From NCBI RefSeq assembly GCF_004151485.1, contig NZ_SBFF01000002.1:186001-250000 (forward strand): a DNA stretch of 64,000 nt, written 5' to 3'. The translations under genes and the position numbers were made by a program. The notes below the pieces were generated by a model, which did no database searches, had not been told where the DNA came from, and saw only the letters and a program-made list of their open reading frames with translations. This document shows positions 17,825 to 27,463 of the stretch, one piece after another. Position 1 is the first letter of the stretch, and each line of letters starts with the position of its first letter. Origin of the DNA: Sphingosinicella sp. CPCC 101087. GTDB taxonomy: Bacteria; Pseudomonadota; Alphaproteobacteria; Sphingomonadales; Sphingomonadaceae.

Positions 17825-20278
17825 ATGAATCCTGTCCTGATCCGTCTGCTGTCCGCGTTGCTGATCGCGTCGTCGCCCTTGCCCGCCCTGGCGCTCGCGA
17901 CGCCGCAGGAGGCGCTTCGCGGCACGGAGGTCCAAGAAGGATTGCTTCCGGTCCATGTCGATCGGGACGGCGGGCGGATTCTGCTGTCGCTGCCCGCACC
18001 CGACGCCGACGGTTTGGCGGGCCGATTCATCCATGTCACTGCGCTCGAGACCGGCCTGGGCTCGGCCGCTTTGGGTCTCGACCGGGCGCTGAGCGGCGGA
18101 TCGCGCCTGCTCGTCTTCCGGCGCATCGGCCGCCGAATCGCGGCCGAGATCGAAAATCCCCGTTTCCGCGCCGCCGGCGCGCCGGCCGGGGAGCAGGAAG
18201 GGGTGAGGCGGGCCTTTGCCTATTCGACGGTCTGGATCGGCGACATTGCCGCCGAGACGGCCGACGGGCGCCTTCTCGTCGACATCTCCTCCTTCCTGAC
18301 CCGGGACGACATGAATATCGCGCAGGCCCTGCGCGAGCAGGAGAATGGCGATTATCGCCTGGATTCCGACCTGAGCATCGCGGACACCAATTTCGTCCGG
18401 GTCTTCCCTCGCAACATCGAGCTTCAGTCGCGGCTCACCTTCGTCAGCGCGAAGCCGGGGCCGGAGGTCGGAAACATCGTCCCGGTCAGGGGCAATGCCA
18501 GCTTCGTCGTCCGCCACTCCCTCATCGCCTTGCCCGAGCCGGGCTATCAGCCGCGCCGGTTCGACCCGCGCGCCGGGACGTTCGGTAGCCAGGTGGTCGA
18601 CTTCGCCGCCCCGCTGGGCAGTCCCGTCGTCTACGAGCTCGCCAACCGCTTCCGGCTCGAGCCGCTGGATCCCGGCGCGGCGCGCTCGCGCGTTCGCCAG
18701 CCCATCATCTTCTATATCGACACCGCCGCGCCCGAGCCGATCCGCACGGCCTTGTTCGAGGGCGTCGCCTGGTGGCGCGAGGCGTTCGAGGCAGCCGGCT
18801 ATGTCGACGCCTTTCGCGTCGAGATGCTTCCGCCGGGAATCGATCCGCTCGACATCCGCTACAACGTCGTGAATTGGGTCAACCGCGCCACGCGGGGCTG
18901 GTCCTACGGCCAGGTGATCGAGGACCCTCGAACCGGCGAAATCATCAAGGGCCAGGTCCTCCTGGGTTCGCTCAGGGTGCGCCAGGACATGCTGATCTTC
19001 CAGGGCCTGGTCGGCGCCGGGCTAACCGGCACCGGCGATCCCAACGATCCGGTCGCCGCCGCGCTCGCCCGCATCCGCCAGCTTGCCGCCCACGAAGTCG
19101 GGCACGCGCTCGGCCTGGCCCACAACTTCGCGGCCAGCATCCAGGGACGCTATTCGGTCATGGACTATCCGGCGCCGAGGGTGCGGCTGGCGGACGGGGC
19201 CATCGACCTGACCGATGCCTATGGCGTGGGCGTCGGGCGCTGGGACCTGTTCGCCGTCGACTGGCTCTACGGGGCGCAGACCGACGCCGAAGCGGCCCCG
19301 ATCATGGCGGCGGCGATGGCCGAGGGGCTGCGCTACGTCGCCGACGACGATGCTCGGCCGGCCGGCGCCGCCCATCCGATCGGCAGCTTGTGGGACGACT
19401 ATGCCGATCCCGTAGAGGAATTGCGGCGGATGATGGACGTGCGCGCCGTGGCGGTTTCGCGCTTCGGCCCCGAGGCGATCGGCCCGGGCGAGCCGGAGTC
19501 GAGCCTGCGCCGCGCCTTCGTCCCGATCTGGCTTCTGCACCGTTACCAGGTCGATGCGGCGGCGAAGCTCGTTGGGGGAGTCGACTATAGCTATGGCGTT
19601 CGCGGGGGCGGCCACGCGGCCGCCCAGGCCGTCTCCGCGGGCGACCAGCGTCGTGCCCTCGGCGCCTTGCTCGACACGCTTTCGCCCGCGGCCTTGACCG
19701 TCCCGCCGCCGCTGGTGCCGAGCCTCTCCGTCGGCTGGTCGGGGAATCGCGACCGGCAGACCGATATCGAGATCATGCCGACCGCGGGCGGACCCGTCTT
19801 CGACCCGTTCGCAGCGACGGAGACCGGCGCCGCGGTGACGCTGTCCGGTCTGCTTGCGCCCGAGCGGCTCAACCGCCTGGAGATCCAGCACCAGGCCGAC
19901 CCGCAACTTCCCGGTGCGGACGAACTGATCGATCAGCTGATCGATCGGACGTTCGACTTCGGCGATCTCGGCGAAGCGCAGGCGGCCGTCCAGCGGCGGA
20001 TCGCGACGACGACGGTGCTGGCGCTGGCGCGCGTGCAGCGTGATCCGGAATTGTCGCCGACGCTGGCCCTTGCTTTGTCGGAGCGCCTCGTCCGTCTGTC
20101 TTCGAGCCTCGCCCGCACCCGCGGCGACGGGATGCAGCGCGACTGGAGCCGCGGTCTGGCGCGGCTGCTCGCCGACCGGGAGGCGCTTCAGCAGGCGGTG
20201 ACAGACGAGCGGCGGCTGCCGAAAATTCCGCCGGGCATGCCCATCGGAGCCGCGGAAGGGGAGTGGCCGGGGCTCTAG
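17825..20278 (+). CDS. Large zinc-dependent metalloprotease (DUF5117/DUF4953 type)
   Basis: 817 residues with a signal peptide (LLSALLIASSPLPALALA). The zinc site is H423-E-x-x-H427-x5-H433 in HEVGHALGLAHNF, followed by a Met-turn SVMDYPAPR, which places it among metzincin-like proteases. The N-terminal half (LPVHVDRDGGRILLSLP, VFPRNIEL, DFAAPLGSPVVYELANRFRLE) matches the DUF5117-type segment preceding the protease domain in this family. Expected in the periplasm or outside. Substrate unknown. Divergent from ychF, alone in its transcription unit. Confidence 0.88.
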   Translation: MNPVLIRLLSALLIASSPLPALALATPQEALRGTEVQEGLLPVHVDRDGGRILLSLPAPDADGLAGRFIHVTALETGLGSAALGLDRALSGGSRLLVFRRIGRRIAAEIENPRFRAAGAPAGEQEGVRRAFAYSTVWIGDIAAETADGRLLVDISSFLTRDDMNIAQALREQENGDYRLDSDLSIADTNFVRVFPRNIELQSRLTFVSAKPGPEVGNIVPVRGNASFVVRHSLIALPEPGYQPRRFDPRAGTFGSQVVDFAAPLGSPVVYELANRFRLEPLDPGAARSRVRQPIIFYIDTAAPEPIRTALFEGVAWWREAFEAAGYVDAFRVEMLPPGIDPLDIRYNVVNWVNRATRGWSYGQVIEDPRTGEIIKGQVLLGSLRVRQDMLIFQGLVGAGLTGTGDPNDPVAAALARIRQLAAHEVGHALGLAHNFAASIQGRYSVMDYPAPRVRLADGAIDLTDAYGVGVGRWDLFAVDWLYGAQTDAEAAPIMAAAMAEGLRYVADDDARPAGAAHPIGSLWDDYADPVEELRRMMDVRAVAVSRFGPEAIGPGEPESSLRRAFVPIWLLHRYQVDAAAKLVGGVDYSYGVRGGGHAAAQAVSAGDQRRALGALLDTLSPAALTVPPPLVPSLSVGWSGNRDRQTDIEIMPTAGGPVFDPFAATETGAAVTLSGLLAPERLNRLEIQHQADPQLPGADELIDQLIDRTFDFGDLGEAQAAVQRRIATTTVLALARVQRDPELSPTLALALSERLVRLSSSLARTRGDGMQRDWSRGLARLLADREALQQAVTDERRLPKIPPGMPIGAAEGEWPGL

Positions 20279-20408
20279 GACATCATGGCGTGCGGCGAGT
20301 GACGAGGGCTGGCCGCGCCCCGCGCCACGAGGGTGGGATGGCGCCCGCCAGGGTCCACCCACCAGTGGGAACGTCTCCTGAAGAGCGTCCGGAAAGTCCG
20401 TCAGAATC

Positions 20409-21680
20409 CTATTCGGCGCGCTTGAGCCACGGCGGCACATCTTCGTCCGCGAGATAGGCTTCGTCTCCGCGCCGCGGCCGGACCACCGCCCACTCGCCTC
20501 CGTCGACGAGCACTTCGGGCGCCAGCGCCCGCGAATTGTAGGTGCCGGCCATGGCAGCGGCATAGGCGCCCGCCGTATGGATGAGCATCAGGTCGCCCGC
20601 CTGGACCCGGTCCAGCCGGCGCGCCAGCGCGAAGACGTCGCCGCTCTCGCAAACCGGACCGACCACGTCGGCGACCATTTCCCCGCCTCTGGGCGCGACG
20701 GCGCCGAATTCGTGCCACGCATCATAGAGGCTCGGTCGCAGCAGGTCGTTCATCGCGGCATCGACGATCACGAACGGAGATCTGGGACCGGACTTGATCC
20801 GGATGACCTCGGTCAGCAGCACGCCTGAATTGCCGACGATCAGCCGGCCGGGTTCGAAGATCAGCCGCACGTTCCAGCCGCGGGTCAGGCGCGTGACCAT
20901 GGCGCCATAATCTTCCACGCTCGGCGGCGGCTGCGAGGAGGGATCATATTGCACGCCGAGGCCGCCACCCAGGTCCGCCGTGTGGATCCTATGCCCTTCG
21001 GAACGCAGCTGCGCGATCATTCCTCCCAGCTTGGCGATCGCCGCCTCGAGCGGCGCGAGGCGGGTGAGCTGGCTGCCGATATGGACCGCCAGCCCCATGA
21101 GCTCGAGCCCCGGCAGGCTTTGCAATGCCCGGCAGGCGGCCGCCGTCTCGTCGATGGGAATGCCGAACTTGTTGTGGGCTGCACCGGTCGAGATCTTCGC
21201 GTGCGAGCCGGCGTCGACATCGGGATTGATCCGGAAGGCCACAGGCGCCGTCCGACCCACGGACTGCGCGACCTGGGACAGCATTTCGGCCTCGGGAAAG
21301 GATTCCAGGTTGAACTGGCAAAGGCCGCCCTCGAGCGCGAGCCGCATCTCGGCGGCCGTCTTGCCGACACCGGAAAATACGATCTTGTCGGGAGCGACCC
21401 CGGCCGCGCGCGCGCGGCGATACTCGCCGCCGGACACGACGTCGGCGCCGAGCCCTTCCGCCGCCAGCGCGGTCAGAACGGCGATGTTCGGGTTGGCCTT
21501 GACCGCATAAGCGACGAGCGGATCGCCGAGAGGGGCGAGGGCGGCGCGCAGAGCCTTAGCCTGGCTGCGCATCGCATTGGCCGAATAGACGAAGACGGGC
21601 GTACCGACTGCCTGCGCTATTGTGGGCAGGGGCACGTCTTCACAATGGGTCACCCCGTCGCGAAGATGGAAATGACTCAT
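20409..21680 (-). CDS. lysA: Diaminopimelate decarboxylase
   Basis: Decarboxylates meso-diaminopimelate to L-lysine with PLP. 423 residues. The PLP lysine is K61 in VAYAVKANPN; other motifs are FSGVGKTAAEMRLAL, AVHIGSQLT, DLGGGLGVQYDP, EPGRLIVGNSG, GPVCESGDVFA and HTAGAYAAAMAGTYNSR. It lies downstream of the TonB receptor gene on the same strand, separated by a terminator hairpin, so it probably has its own promoter. Confidence 0.96.
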   Translation of the reverse strand: MSHFHLRDGVTHCEDVPLPTIAQAVGTPVFVYSANAMRSQAKALRAALAPLGDPLVAYAVKANPNIAVLTALAAEGLGADVVSGGEYRRARAAGVAPDKIVFSGVGKTAAEMRLALEGGLCQFNLESFPEAEMLSQVAQSVGRTAPVAFRINPDVDAGSHAKISTGAAHNKFGIPIDETAAACRALQSLPGLELMGLAVHIGSQLTRLAPLEAAIAKLGGMIAQLRSEGHRIHTADLGGGLGVQYDPSSQPPPSVEDYGAMVTRLTRGWNVRLIFEPGRLIVGNSGVLLTEVIRIKSGPRSPFVIVDAAMNDLLRPSLYDAWHEFGAVAPRGGEMVADVVGPVCESGDVFALARRLDRVQAGDLMLIHTAGAYAAAMAGTYNSRALAPEVLVDGGEWAVVRPRRGDEAYLADEDVPPWLKRAE

Positions 21681-21704
21681 TCCTGGTCCTCGATATACGC
21701 CAAA

Positions 21705-21738
21705 CGAAAGCCGCGGCCCCCGGGGGAGCCGCGGCTTC
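21705..21738 (-). terminator. Hairpin between TonB receptor and lysA
   Basis: AAGCCGCGGC (21708-21717) pairs perfectly with GCCGCGGCTT (21728-21737), extended by inner C/G pairs. On the minus strand it comes just after the receptor stop and is followed by TTTCGTTT, a modest T-rich tail, so it is probably a terminator for the receptor gene. Confidence 0.65.
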
Positions 21739-21751
21739 CAAGGTAGCTCCG

Positions 21752-24730
21752 TCAGCGCATCTGCATGCGAACGCCGACCCGGAAGGCGCGGCCGAGCAGA
21801 TCGCTGTAGGTCGAATTGGCCGCGAGGCCAGTCTCCGGCAGCAGGATGGGGTTGGAGTCGAACACATTGGTGACGTTCACGAAGAATTCGGCGTCGCCGC
21901 GCCCCAGGAAGTCGATCTTCTGCGTCAAGTTGAGGTCGACGTAGAAGGCTCCCGATATGTCGAGATCGTCATAGGTCGGGAACTGAGGAGTCGAAACCGG
22001 GCAGCCGGTCTGGCACTCGATGCCGTTGGCGACGTAGACGCCCGAGCTCACACCGCGTCCCACGGCGGTGATCGACATGTCATCCGTGTCGTAGGTCGCG
22101 CTGAAGCGATAGATCCATTTGGGCGTGCTGTACTGGCCGCCGTTCGCGCCGACCGTGTTGAGCGGCACCGTCCCTGCGACACCCGTGTCGGTGATGTTGT
22201 CGATGTAGCGCGTCGCCATGCCGCGCAGCGTGAAGCTGCCCTCGGCATTGGAGAAGACGTCGCTCAACGGCAGGCGGTAGGTCGCCTCGAAGTCGATGCC
22301 GCGCACCAGCTTGCTCGCAAAGTTGAACGGCTGGCTGCGGATGAGCAGGTAAGGCTGTCCCGGCTGGGATCGCGCCGGGTCCTCCGTGATCGCGTCGCAG
22401 AATGCCTGGATTCCCTCGAAGCAGCGATTGACGATTTCCTGCGCGGTGAGGCTGTCGATCACATCCTCCATGTCGATCCGGAAATAGTCGACCGACGCGC
22501 TGAAGCCCGGCAGGAAGCGCGGCGAGACGACCGCGCCGACGTTCCACGAATCGGCCTTTTCGACGCCCAGATCCGGATTGCCGGTGGAGAAACCCGAATA
22601 GCCGAACGTCGCCGGTCCGTTCGCCCCATCGGGCGTGAAGGCCGGGTTGCGCACCGAGTCGCTGTTCGCGGTGCCGGCCTGGAAGAGCTCGTTGAGGTTG
22701 GGCGCGCGAACGTCGCGCGATCGCGTGACCCGCAGCCTGATATCGTCGATCGGCTGCCATGTGGCGCCGGCGCGCCAGGTCGTGACGTAGCCGGCCGTCG
22801 AATAATCGGTGGCCCGCACGGCGCCGTTGAACTCGAGGCCGAAGCCCAGCGGCACGACCGTCTCGAGATAGGCCTCCTTCACGTCATACTTGCCGTTGGT
22901 CGGCAGATAGTTGCCGACCGACCAGACGTTCGTCGTCGTGTCGTTGTCGTTGATGATCGGCTGGAATTCCTGCGGAACGAAGCCCTCGATCTTCTCCTCG
23001 CGATATTCGGCGCCGACCGCGACGCTGACGTCACCGGCCCACGTCGCGAAAGGCGTGAACGACAGGTTGGCGCCGGCAACGATCTGCTCCACGGTCTCGT
23101 CGCGATAGGGATCGCCGAGCACGTAGGGGATCGCCGCCGGATTGGCGACGCCTATGCCGAGACGGTTGAGCGGCACGCAGCCTGCATCGTCATTGTCCGG
23201 ATTTGCGTCGACATTGATCCGGCAGACGATGGGGCTGGAAGTGTCGCCAGGAACCGAAAACACGGCGTCGGTCGCGTTCCTCAGCCGCCCTATATGCATG
23301 ATGTTGCGCAGCTGCTCGCGCAGATCGGCACGTCCATATTGTCCGAACACGTTCCACAGGGCCGGTCCGCCGAACAGCTCGAAATCACCCTCGGCGCCAA
23401 GCACGTAGCGTTGCACCTCGCGCTTGTTGTTCGCCGCGCGGAAGGGAAGATCGCGGGCCGTCGTCGCGATCGTCACCGAGGTGATGCCCGCCAGCCGTTC
23501 CGCGCCCAGCGTGTTGATGAGGAAGGCGTTGTCGGCTTCCAGCCGAACGCCGGTGTTCAGGTTCGGGCCGGCGTTGAAGAAGACTTCCTGCCAATTGTAC
23601 GAGCCTTCGGCGAACAGCTCGACGCCGTCCGCGACCTCGTAGCTGAGCCGCCCGAAAACGCCGCGGCGGTCGTCCTCCGGGTCGAGGCCGATGCGCCGTC
23701 CGGAATCGTTGACGCGCCAGTCGCCGCCCTGCGTCAGCGTCGGCGGGGCGGACCCGTCGGGCGACGGAAAGGTCAGCTCGCCATATTGAAGCTGGTTCAC
23801 CGCTCCGCCGCCGGTGAAGTAAAGGCCGCGCAACCGATTGGGGATCCCGCCGGTCGATCCGGTGATGAGGCCGCCCGGAGTCGAGTTCACCGCGCCGACC
23901 TGGCGCCGGATGAGGAATTGCGGCGTGGTGCTGGTCGACGTCCAGTTGGGATCCTGGATTCGCACGAAGCCGGTATGGTTCCAGTCGCGATCGACGTCGA
24001 AGATGCCGTCGCGATGCGCGATCTCGCCGCTCACCAGCACATGGCCGCGGCCGCCCGCGAAGGACATGCCGCCCGCGATTCCGACCGAATAGTTGAACCC
24101 GTCGCCGCGAGAGGTGATGCCGGTGTCCCCCTGGAACTTCAGCCCTTCGAAGTCCTTGTCGAGGATGAAGTTGACGACACCGCCGATCGCGTCCGAGCCG
24201 TAGGTCGCCGAAGCGCCACCCGTGACAACCTCGACCCGCTCGACGAGCAATTGCGGGATCGTGTTGACGTCCACCAGGCCGGTGACGGTCGAGGCGACCG
24301 ACCGGCGGCCGTCGAGCAGCACCAGCGTGCGGACCTCGCCCAAGTTGCGCAGATTGAGCGCGTTGATGCCCGCCTGCCCGCTGCTAAGGTTCAGGCGTGA
24401 GTTGGATGGCCGCGTCGACCCGGCGAGCGCCGGCAGCTGGTTGACGAAATCGGCGACATTGTTGGTCGGCGAGCTGTTCTGGATCTCTTCCTGAGTCAGC
24501 ACGGTGAGCGGAGTCGGCGCCTCATAGCCGTCACGGACGACGCGGGTGCCGGTGACGATGATATCGTCCCGGGTTTGCACGTCGCTCGACGATCTCTCGG
24601 CTGCCTGAGCGGCAGCGGAATCCGGACCTTGGACCGGCGCCGTCTGGGCCGATGCGGTACCGGCCAGCGCGAGCGCAGCGCAAGCTCCTCCAGAAAAGAG
24701 CAATGATTTCAGCGAAATGGAAGCAAGCAT
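21752..24730 (-). CDS. TonB-dependent outer-membrane receptor
   Basis: 992 residues. Signal peptide [23 protein letters not shown]; then a TonB-box-like [10 protein letters not shown], the plug domain ([68 protein letters not shown]) and a beta-barrel. The C-terminus ends RVGVRMQMR, without the usual terminal Phe. Cysteine pairs in the barrel loops (for example ECQTGC) are unusual but not rare. It is divergent from the AmpG-like permease, so a peptide or muropeptide ligand is plausible; that is inference from context. Confidence 0.93.
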   Translation of the reverse strand: MLASISLKSLLFSGGACAALALAGTASAQTAPVQGPDSAAAQAAERSSSDVQTRDDIIVTGTRVVRDGYEAPTPLTVLTQEEIQNSSPTNNVADFVNQLPALAGSTRPSNSRLNLSSGQAGINALNLRNLGEVRTLVLLDGRRSVASTVTGLVDVNTIPQLLVERVEVVTGGASATYGSDAIGGVVNFILDKDFEGLKFQGDTGITSRGDGFNYSVGIAGGMSFAGGRGHVLVSGEIAHRDGIFDVDRDWNHTGFVRIQDPNWTSTSTTPQFLIRRQVGAVNSTPGGLITGSTGGIPNRLRGLYFTGGGAVNQLQYGELTFPSPDGSAPPTLTQGGDWRVNDSGRRIGLDPEDDRRGVFGRLSYEVADGVELFAEGSYNWQEVFFNAGPNLNTGVRLEADNAFLINTLGAERLAGITSVTIATTARDLPFRAANNKREVQRYVLGAEGDFELFGGPALWNVFGQYGRADLREQLRNIMHIGRLRNATDAVFSVPGDTSSPIVCRINVDANPDNDDAGCVPLNRLGIGVANPAAIPYVLGDPYRDETVEQIVAGANLSFTPFATWAGDVSVAVGAEYREEKIEGFVPQEFQPIINDNDTTTNVWSVGNYLPTNGKYDVKEAYLETVVPLGFGLEFNGAVRATDYSTAGYVTTWRAGATWQPIDDIRLRVTRSRDVRAPNLNELFQAGTANSDSVRNPAFTPDGANGPATFGYSGFSTGNPDLGVEKADSWNVGAVVSPRFLPGFSASVDYFRIDMEDVIDSLTAQEIVNRCFEGIQAFCDAITEDPARSQPGQPYLLIRSQPFNFASKLVRGIDFEATYRLPLSDVFSNAEGSFTLRGMATRYIDNITDTGVAGTVPLNTVGANGGQYSTPKWIYRFSATYDTDDMSITAVGRGVSSGVYVANGIECQTGCPVSTPQFPTYDDLDISGAFYVDLNLTQKIDFLGRGDAEFFVNVTNVFDSNPILLPETGLAANSTYSDLLGRAFRVGVRMQMR

Positions 24731-24908
24731 CTGATCTGTCCCCCTGGGCAGCGGCCGAACTCCATTAAGTAACAATTATGAAACAGATCGCCATAGTTTC
24801 TGTTGGCCAATCCATAACCTGTCGCCATTGTGCCGCGGAAAGGCCGGCGGACATGCTACCAGCGCAGCCGTGAAGACGGTCCGCGAGGAGGCCGCGACGG
24901 GGAGGGCG

Positions 24909-26438
24909 ATGGCGTCACAGGCACAAGACGGAGGCGCGTTGACGGGCGAGGTCGTGCCGAGAGGCCTCGGCCGGCAGGCGCTCTACGTGCTGCTCGGCTT
25001 TTCGGCCGGCTTACCCTTCTACATGTTTTCGACCGTGCTGTCGCTCAGGCTGCAGGCGCACGAGGTCGGGCTGGTCGTCATCGGCTTCTTCGCCTGGGTG
25101 CAATTGCTGCCGACCTTCAAGTTCCTGTGGGCCCCTCTGCTCGACCGCTATGAGGTCCCGGGCTTCGGCCGCTTCTGGGGCAAGAGGCGCGGCTGGATCA
25201 TGCTCGCGCAGCTCGGCATCTTCGTCTCGATGGCGACGATGGGCCTCACCTCCTCTGACGAAAATCTCGGAATAACGGCCTTGTTCGCCGTGCTGCTCGC
25301 CTTCTGGACGACGACGCTGGAGGTCGCCGCCGATGCGTGGCGCATCGAGCTCGCGCCGACGCAGGCCGAACAGGGCCCGCTCGCCGCCGCCAACCTGTGG
25401 GGCTACCGCACCGCCATGGTCGCGGCCGGCAGCGGCGCGCTGCTCGTCGCCGATCAGCCCGGCTGGGGCTGGACCGGCGCCTATCTCGCCATTGCCGCCG
25501 CCTCCTTCCTGCCTTTCCCGCTTCTTGCGCTGATGCGGCCCGATCCCGGCCATGGGGGCAGTCGCGGCCGCGCGCTGCTGACCGGCCTCGGCGCGAGCGC
25601 CGTCATCCTCGGCGCTGCGACGGCCATCGTCGCGATGGTCGGCTGGCTGCTGCTCGGCGCCGCCTCGGGCGTCGGCGTCACCGGCCAGACCAACGTCACG
25701 CCGTTCGTGCTGGTGATCTGCATGGTGCCGTTTCTGCTCATGGCGGCGGCGCTGCCGAAGATCCGCAAGCTCCCGCCGACCGCACCGGCGCGGCGCTCCG
25801 TTGTGATCGGCCCCTATGTCGACTTCTTCTGGCGCTATGGTTTTATGGCCCTGGCACTGATGGCCTTCGTCTCCATCTACCGAATGGGCGACGTGCTCGC
25901 CCTCAACCTTTCCAAGCCGATGATCCGCGAGCTCGGTTACTCGCTCACCGAGATCGGCCTTGCCGACAGCTATGTCGCTTTGGTCTCGAGCATCGTCGGC
26001 GTGGGACTCGGCGGCTGGATGGCGGCACGGTGGCGGCAGGGGTGGACGCTCGCGCTCGGCGCTATCTTCGCTGCGCTGGGCAATTTCGGGTTCGTCTGGC
26101 TGGCCCATCAGCCCGTCGACGGCGCCGCGCTCTACATCGCCACGGCGGCCGACCAGTTCGGCAACGGCATGGCCGGCGCCGTGTTCGTGGTCTATCTCTC
26201 GATGCTCGTAAATCCCCGCTATCCGGGCGCCCAATATGCATTTCTGTCGGGATTCGCCTTCCTGCTGCCGCGGCTGCTGTCCGGGGCGGGCGGCGGGATC
26301 GTCGAGGCCTTCGACCGCGCCGGCTATCGAGGTTTCGACCTGTTCTTCGCCCTGTCGGGGCTGTTGAGCCTGGCCGCGCTTTTGTTCCTGCCGATCATCG
26401 CCAATGCGAGACCGCGGCCGGCGGAGAATTCGGCATGA
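24909..26438 (+). CDS. AmpG-like MFS permease
   Basis: 509 residues, about 12-14 membrane segments. The N-terminus resembles AmpG muropeptide permeases: LLGFSAGLPFYMFSTVLSLRL, FLWAPLLDRYEVPGFGRFWGKRRGWI and AWRIELAPTQAEQGPLAAAN. AmpG brings GlcNAc-anhydroMurNAc peptides into the cytoplasm for cell-wall recycling. The stop overlaps the start of the class C-type hydrolase by four bases, so the two are translationally coupled. Substrate is inferred from family only; sugar or drug export is less likely. Confidence 0.85.
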   Translation: MASQAQDGGALTGEVVPRGLGRQALYVLLGFSAGLPFYMFSTVLSLRLQAHEVGLVVIGFFAWVQLLPTFKFLWAPLLDRYEVPGFGRFWGKRRGWIMLAQLGIFVSMATMGLTSSDENLGITALFAVLLAFWTTTLEVAADAWRIELAPTQAEQGPLAAANLWGYRTAMVAAGSGALLVADQPGWGWTGAYLAIAAASFLPFPLLALMRPDPGHGGSRGRALLTGLGASAVILGAATAIVAMVGWLLLGAASGVGVTGQTNVTPFVLVICMVPFLLMAAALPKIRKLPPTAPARRSVVIGPYVDFFWRYGFMALALMAFVSIYRMGDVLALNLSKPMIRELGYSLTEIGLADSYVALVSSIVGVGLGGWMAARWRQGWTLALGAIFAALGNFGFVWLAHQPVDGAALYIATAADQFGNGMAGAVFVVYLSMLVNPRYPGAQYAFLSGFAFLLPRLLSGAGGGIVEAFDRAGYRGFDLFFALSGLLSLAALLFLPIIANARPRPAENSA

Positions 26439-27463
26439 TCGACGCGGTGGCGGAGCGGGCCTTCGCGCCTGCGGCGGAGGCCGTGGCTGCCGGCCGCATA
26501 CCCGGCGCGGTGCTCGGCCTCGTTTCGGCCGACGGGCGGCGGGCGACCCGCCTGGCCGGCATGGCCGCGCTGCTGCCGGAACCGGAACCGCTGACGGAGC
26601 ATCACTGGTTCGACCTCGCCTCAGTCTCCAAGGTCATCGCCACGACGACCATGATCCTGACCCTGGCGGAGGAGGGACGGATCGGTCTCGACCGGCCGCT
26701 CACCGACGCGATACCGGACCTGCGCCAATATGAGGTCGCGACGGCACCCGAGCGGAACCTGACGTTCCGTGACTGCCTCGCCCATCGCACGTTCCTGCCG
26801 GCGGTCGAGCCGATCTACACGTATGGCGACGACCCGGACCGTCTACGCGCGTTCGTGCTGCAGCGGGCGTGGCGCCATGGCCCGGCAGTCTATTCCGACA
26901 TCAACTTCATCCTCCTCGGAATTGCCGTCGAGCGGATTACCGGCGCGCCTTTATCGGAATGGCGGCTCGGGCCGGGCTTGAGCTTCGGCCCGCCGCCCGG
27001 ACCGGCCGTAGCGACCGAAGCCTGCTCCTGGCGCGGGCGCGTCATGAAAGGCGAGGTCCATGACGAGAATGCCTGGGCGCTCGGCGGGGCGCCCGGCCAC
27101 GCGGGGCTGTTCGGGACGGTGGCGGGCGTGCTCGACTTCGCAGCCGGCTTGCTGGACGGCGGCGGCACCACGCCGTTCAGGCTCGAAGCGATCCGCACGC
27201 CCGTGTACGGGCACCGCACCTGCGGCTGGGAACGCCGCTTCGAAAGCTGGCCTGGCGGGGACGCATGCTCGGACGAAACGATCGGGCATACCGGCTTCAC
27301 CGGCACCGGCCTTTGGGTGGATTTCGGCCGCGGCCTCGCCTGGACGCTTCTCACCAACCGCGTCCATCCGTCCCGGCATCGCGAGACCGGCATCCTGGAG
27401 TTGCGCCGTGCCACGGGCGATGCGGTGATCGCCGCCTGGGACGAGGCTAGGGCCAGACCCTAA
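26435..27463 (+). CDS. Serine hydrolase of the class C beta-lactamase fold
   Basis: 342 residues, no signal peptide, so probably cytoplasmic. The nucleophile motif is S63-V-S-K66 in LASVSKVIATT. The second motif is Y153-S-D instead of the YxN of AmpC, and the third is HTG (IGHTGFTG) instead of KTG, as in esterase or DD-peptidase-like relatives. Coupled to the AmpG-like permease by an ATGA overlap, which suggests it acts on an imported product such as a muropeptide or ester. Its stop overlaps the stop of the opposite dacB gene by four bases. Confidence 0.88.
   Translation: MIDAVAERAFAPAAEAVAAGRIPGAVLGLVSADGRRATRLAGMAALLPEPEPLTEHHWFDLASVSKVIATTTMILTLAEEGRIGLDRPLTDAIPDLRQYEVATAPERNLTFRDCLAHRTFLPAVEPIYTYGDDPDRLRAFVLQRAWRHGPAVYSDINFILLGIAVERITGAPLSEWRLGPGLSFGPPPGPAVATEACSWRGRVMKGEVHDENAWALGGAPGHAGLFGTVAGVLDFAAGLLDGGGTTPFRLEAIRTPVYGHRTCGWERRFESWPGGDACSDETIGHTGFTGTGLWVDFGRGLAWTLLTNRVHPSRHRETGILELRRATGDAVIAAWDEARARP

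Noticed and set aside
21620-24400. 926-codon open frame antisense to the TonB receptor
   Set aside because: No domain, no ribosome site, composition typical of a GC-rich antisense frame; the receptor on the other strand is certain.
25337-26434. Upstream extension of the class C-type hydrolase frame
   Set aside because: This part runs inside the AmpG-like gene in another frame and is Arg-rich nonsense; the real start is the ATG at 26435 that overlaps the permease stop.
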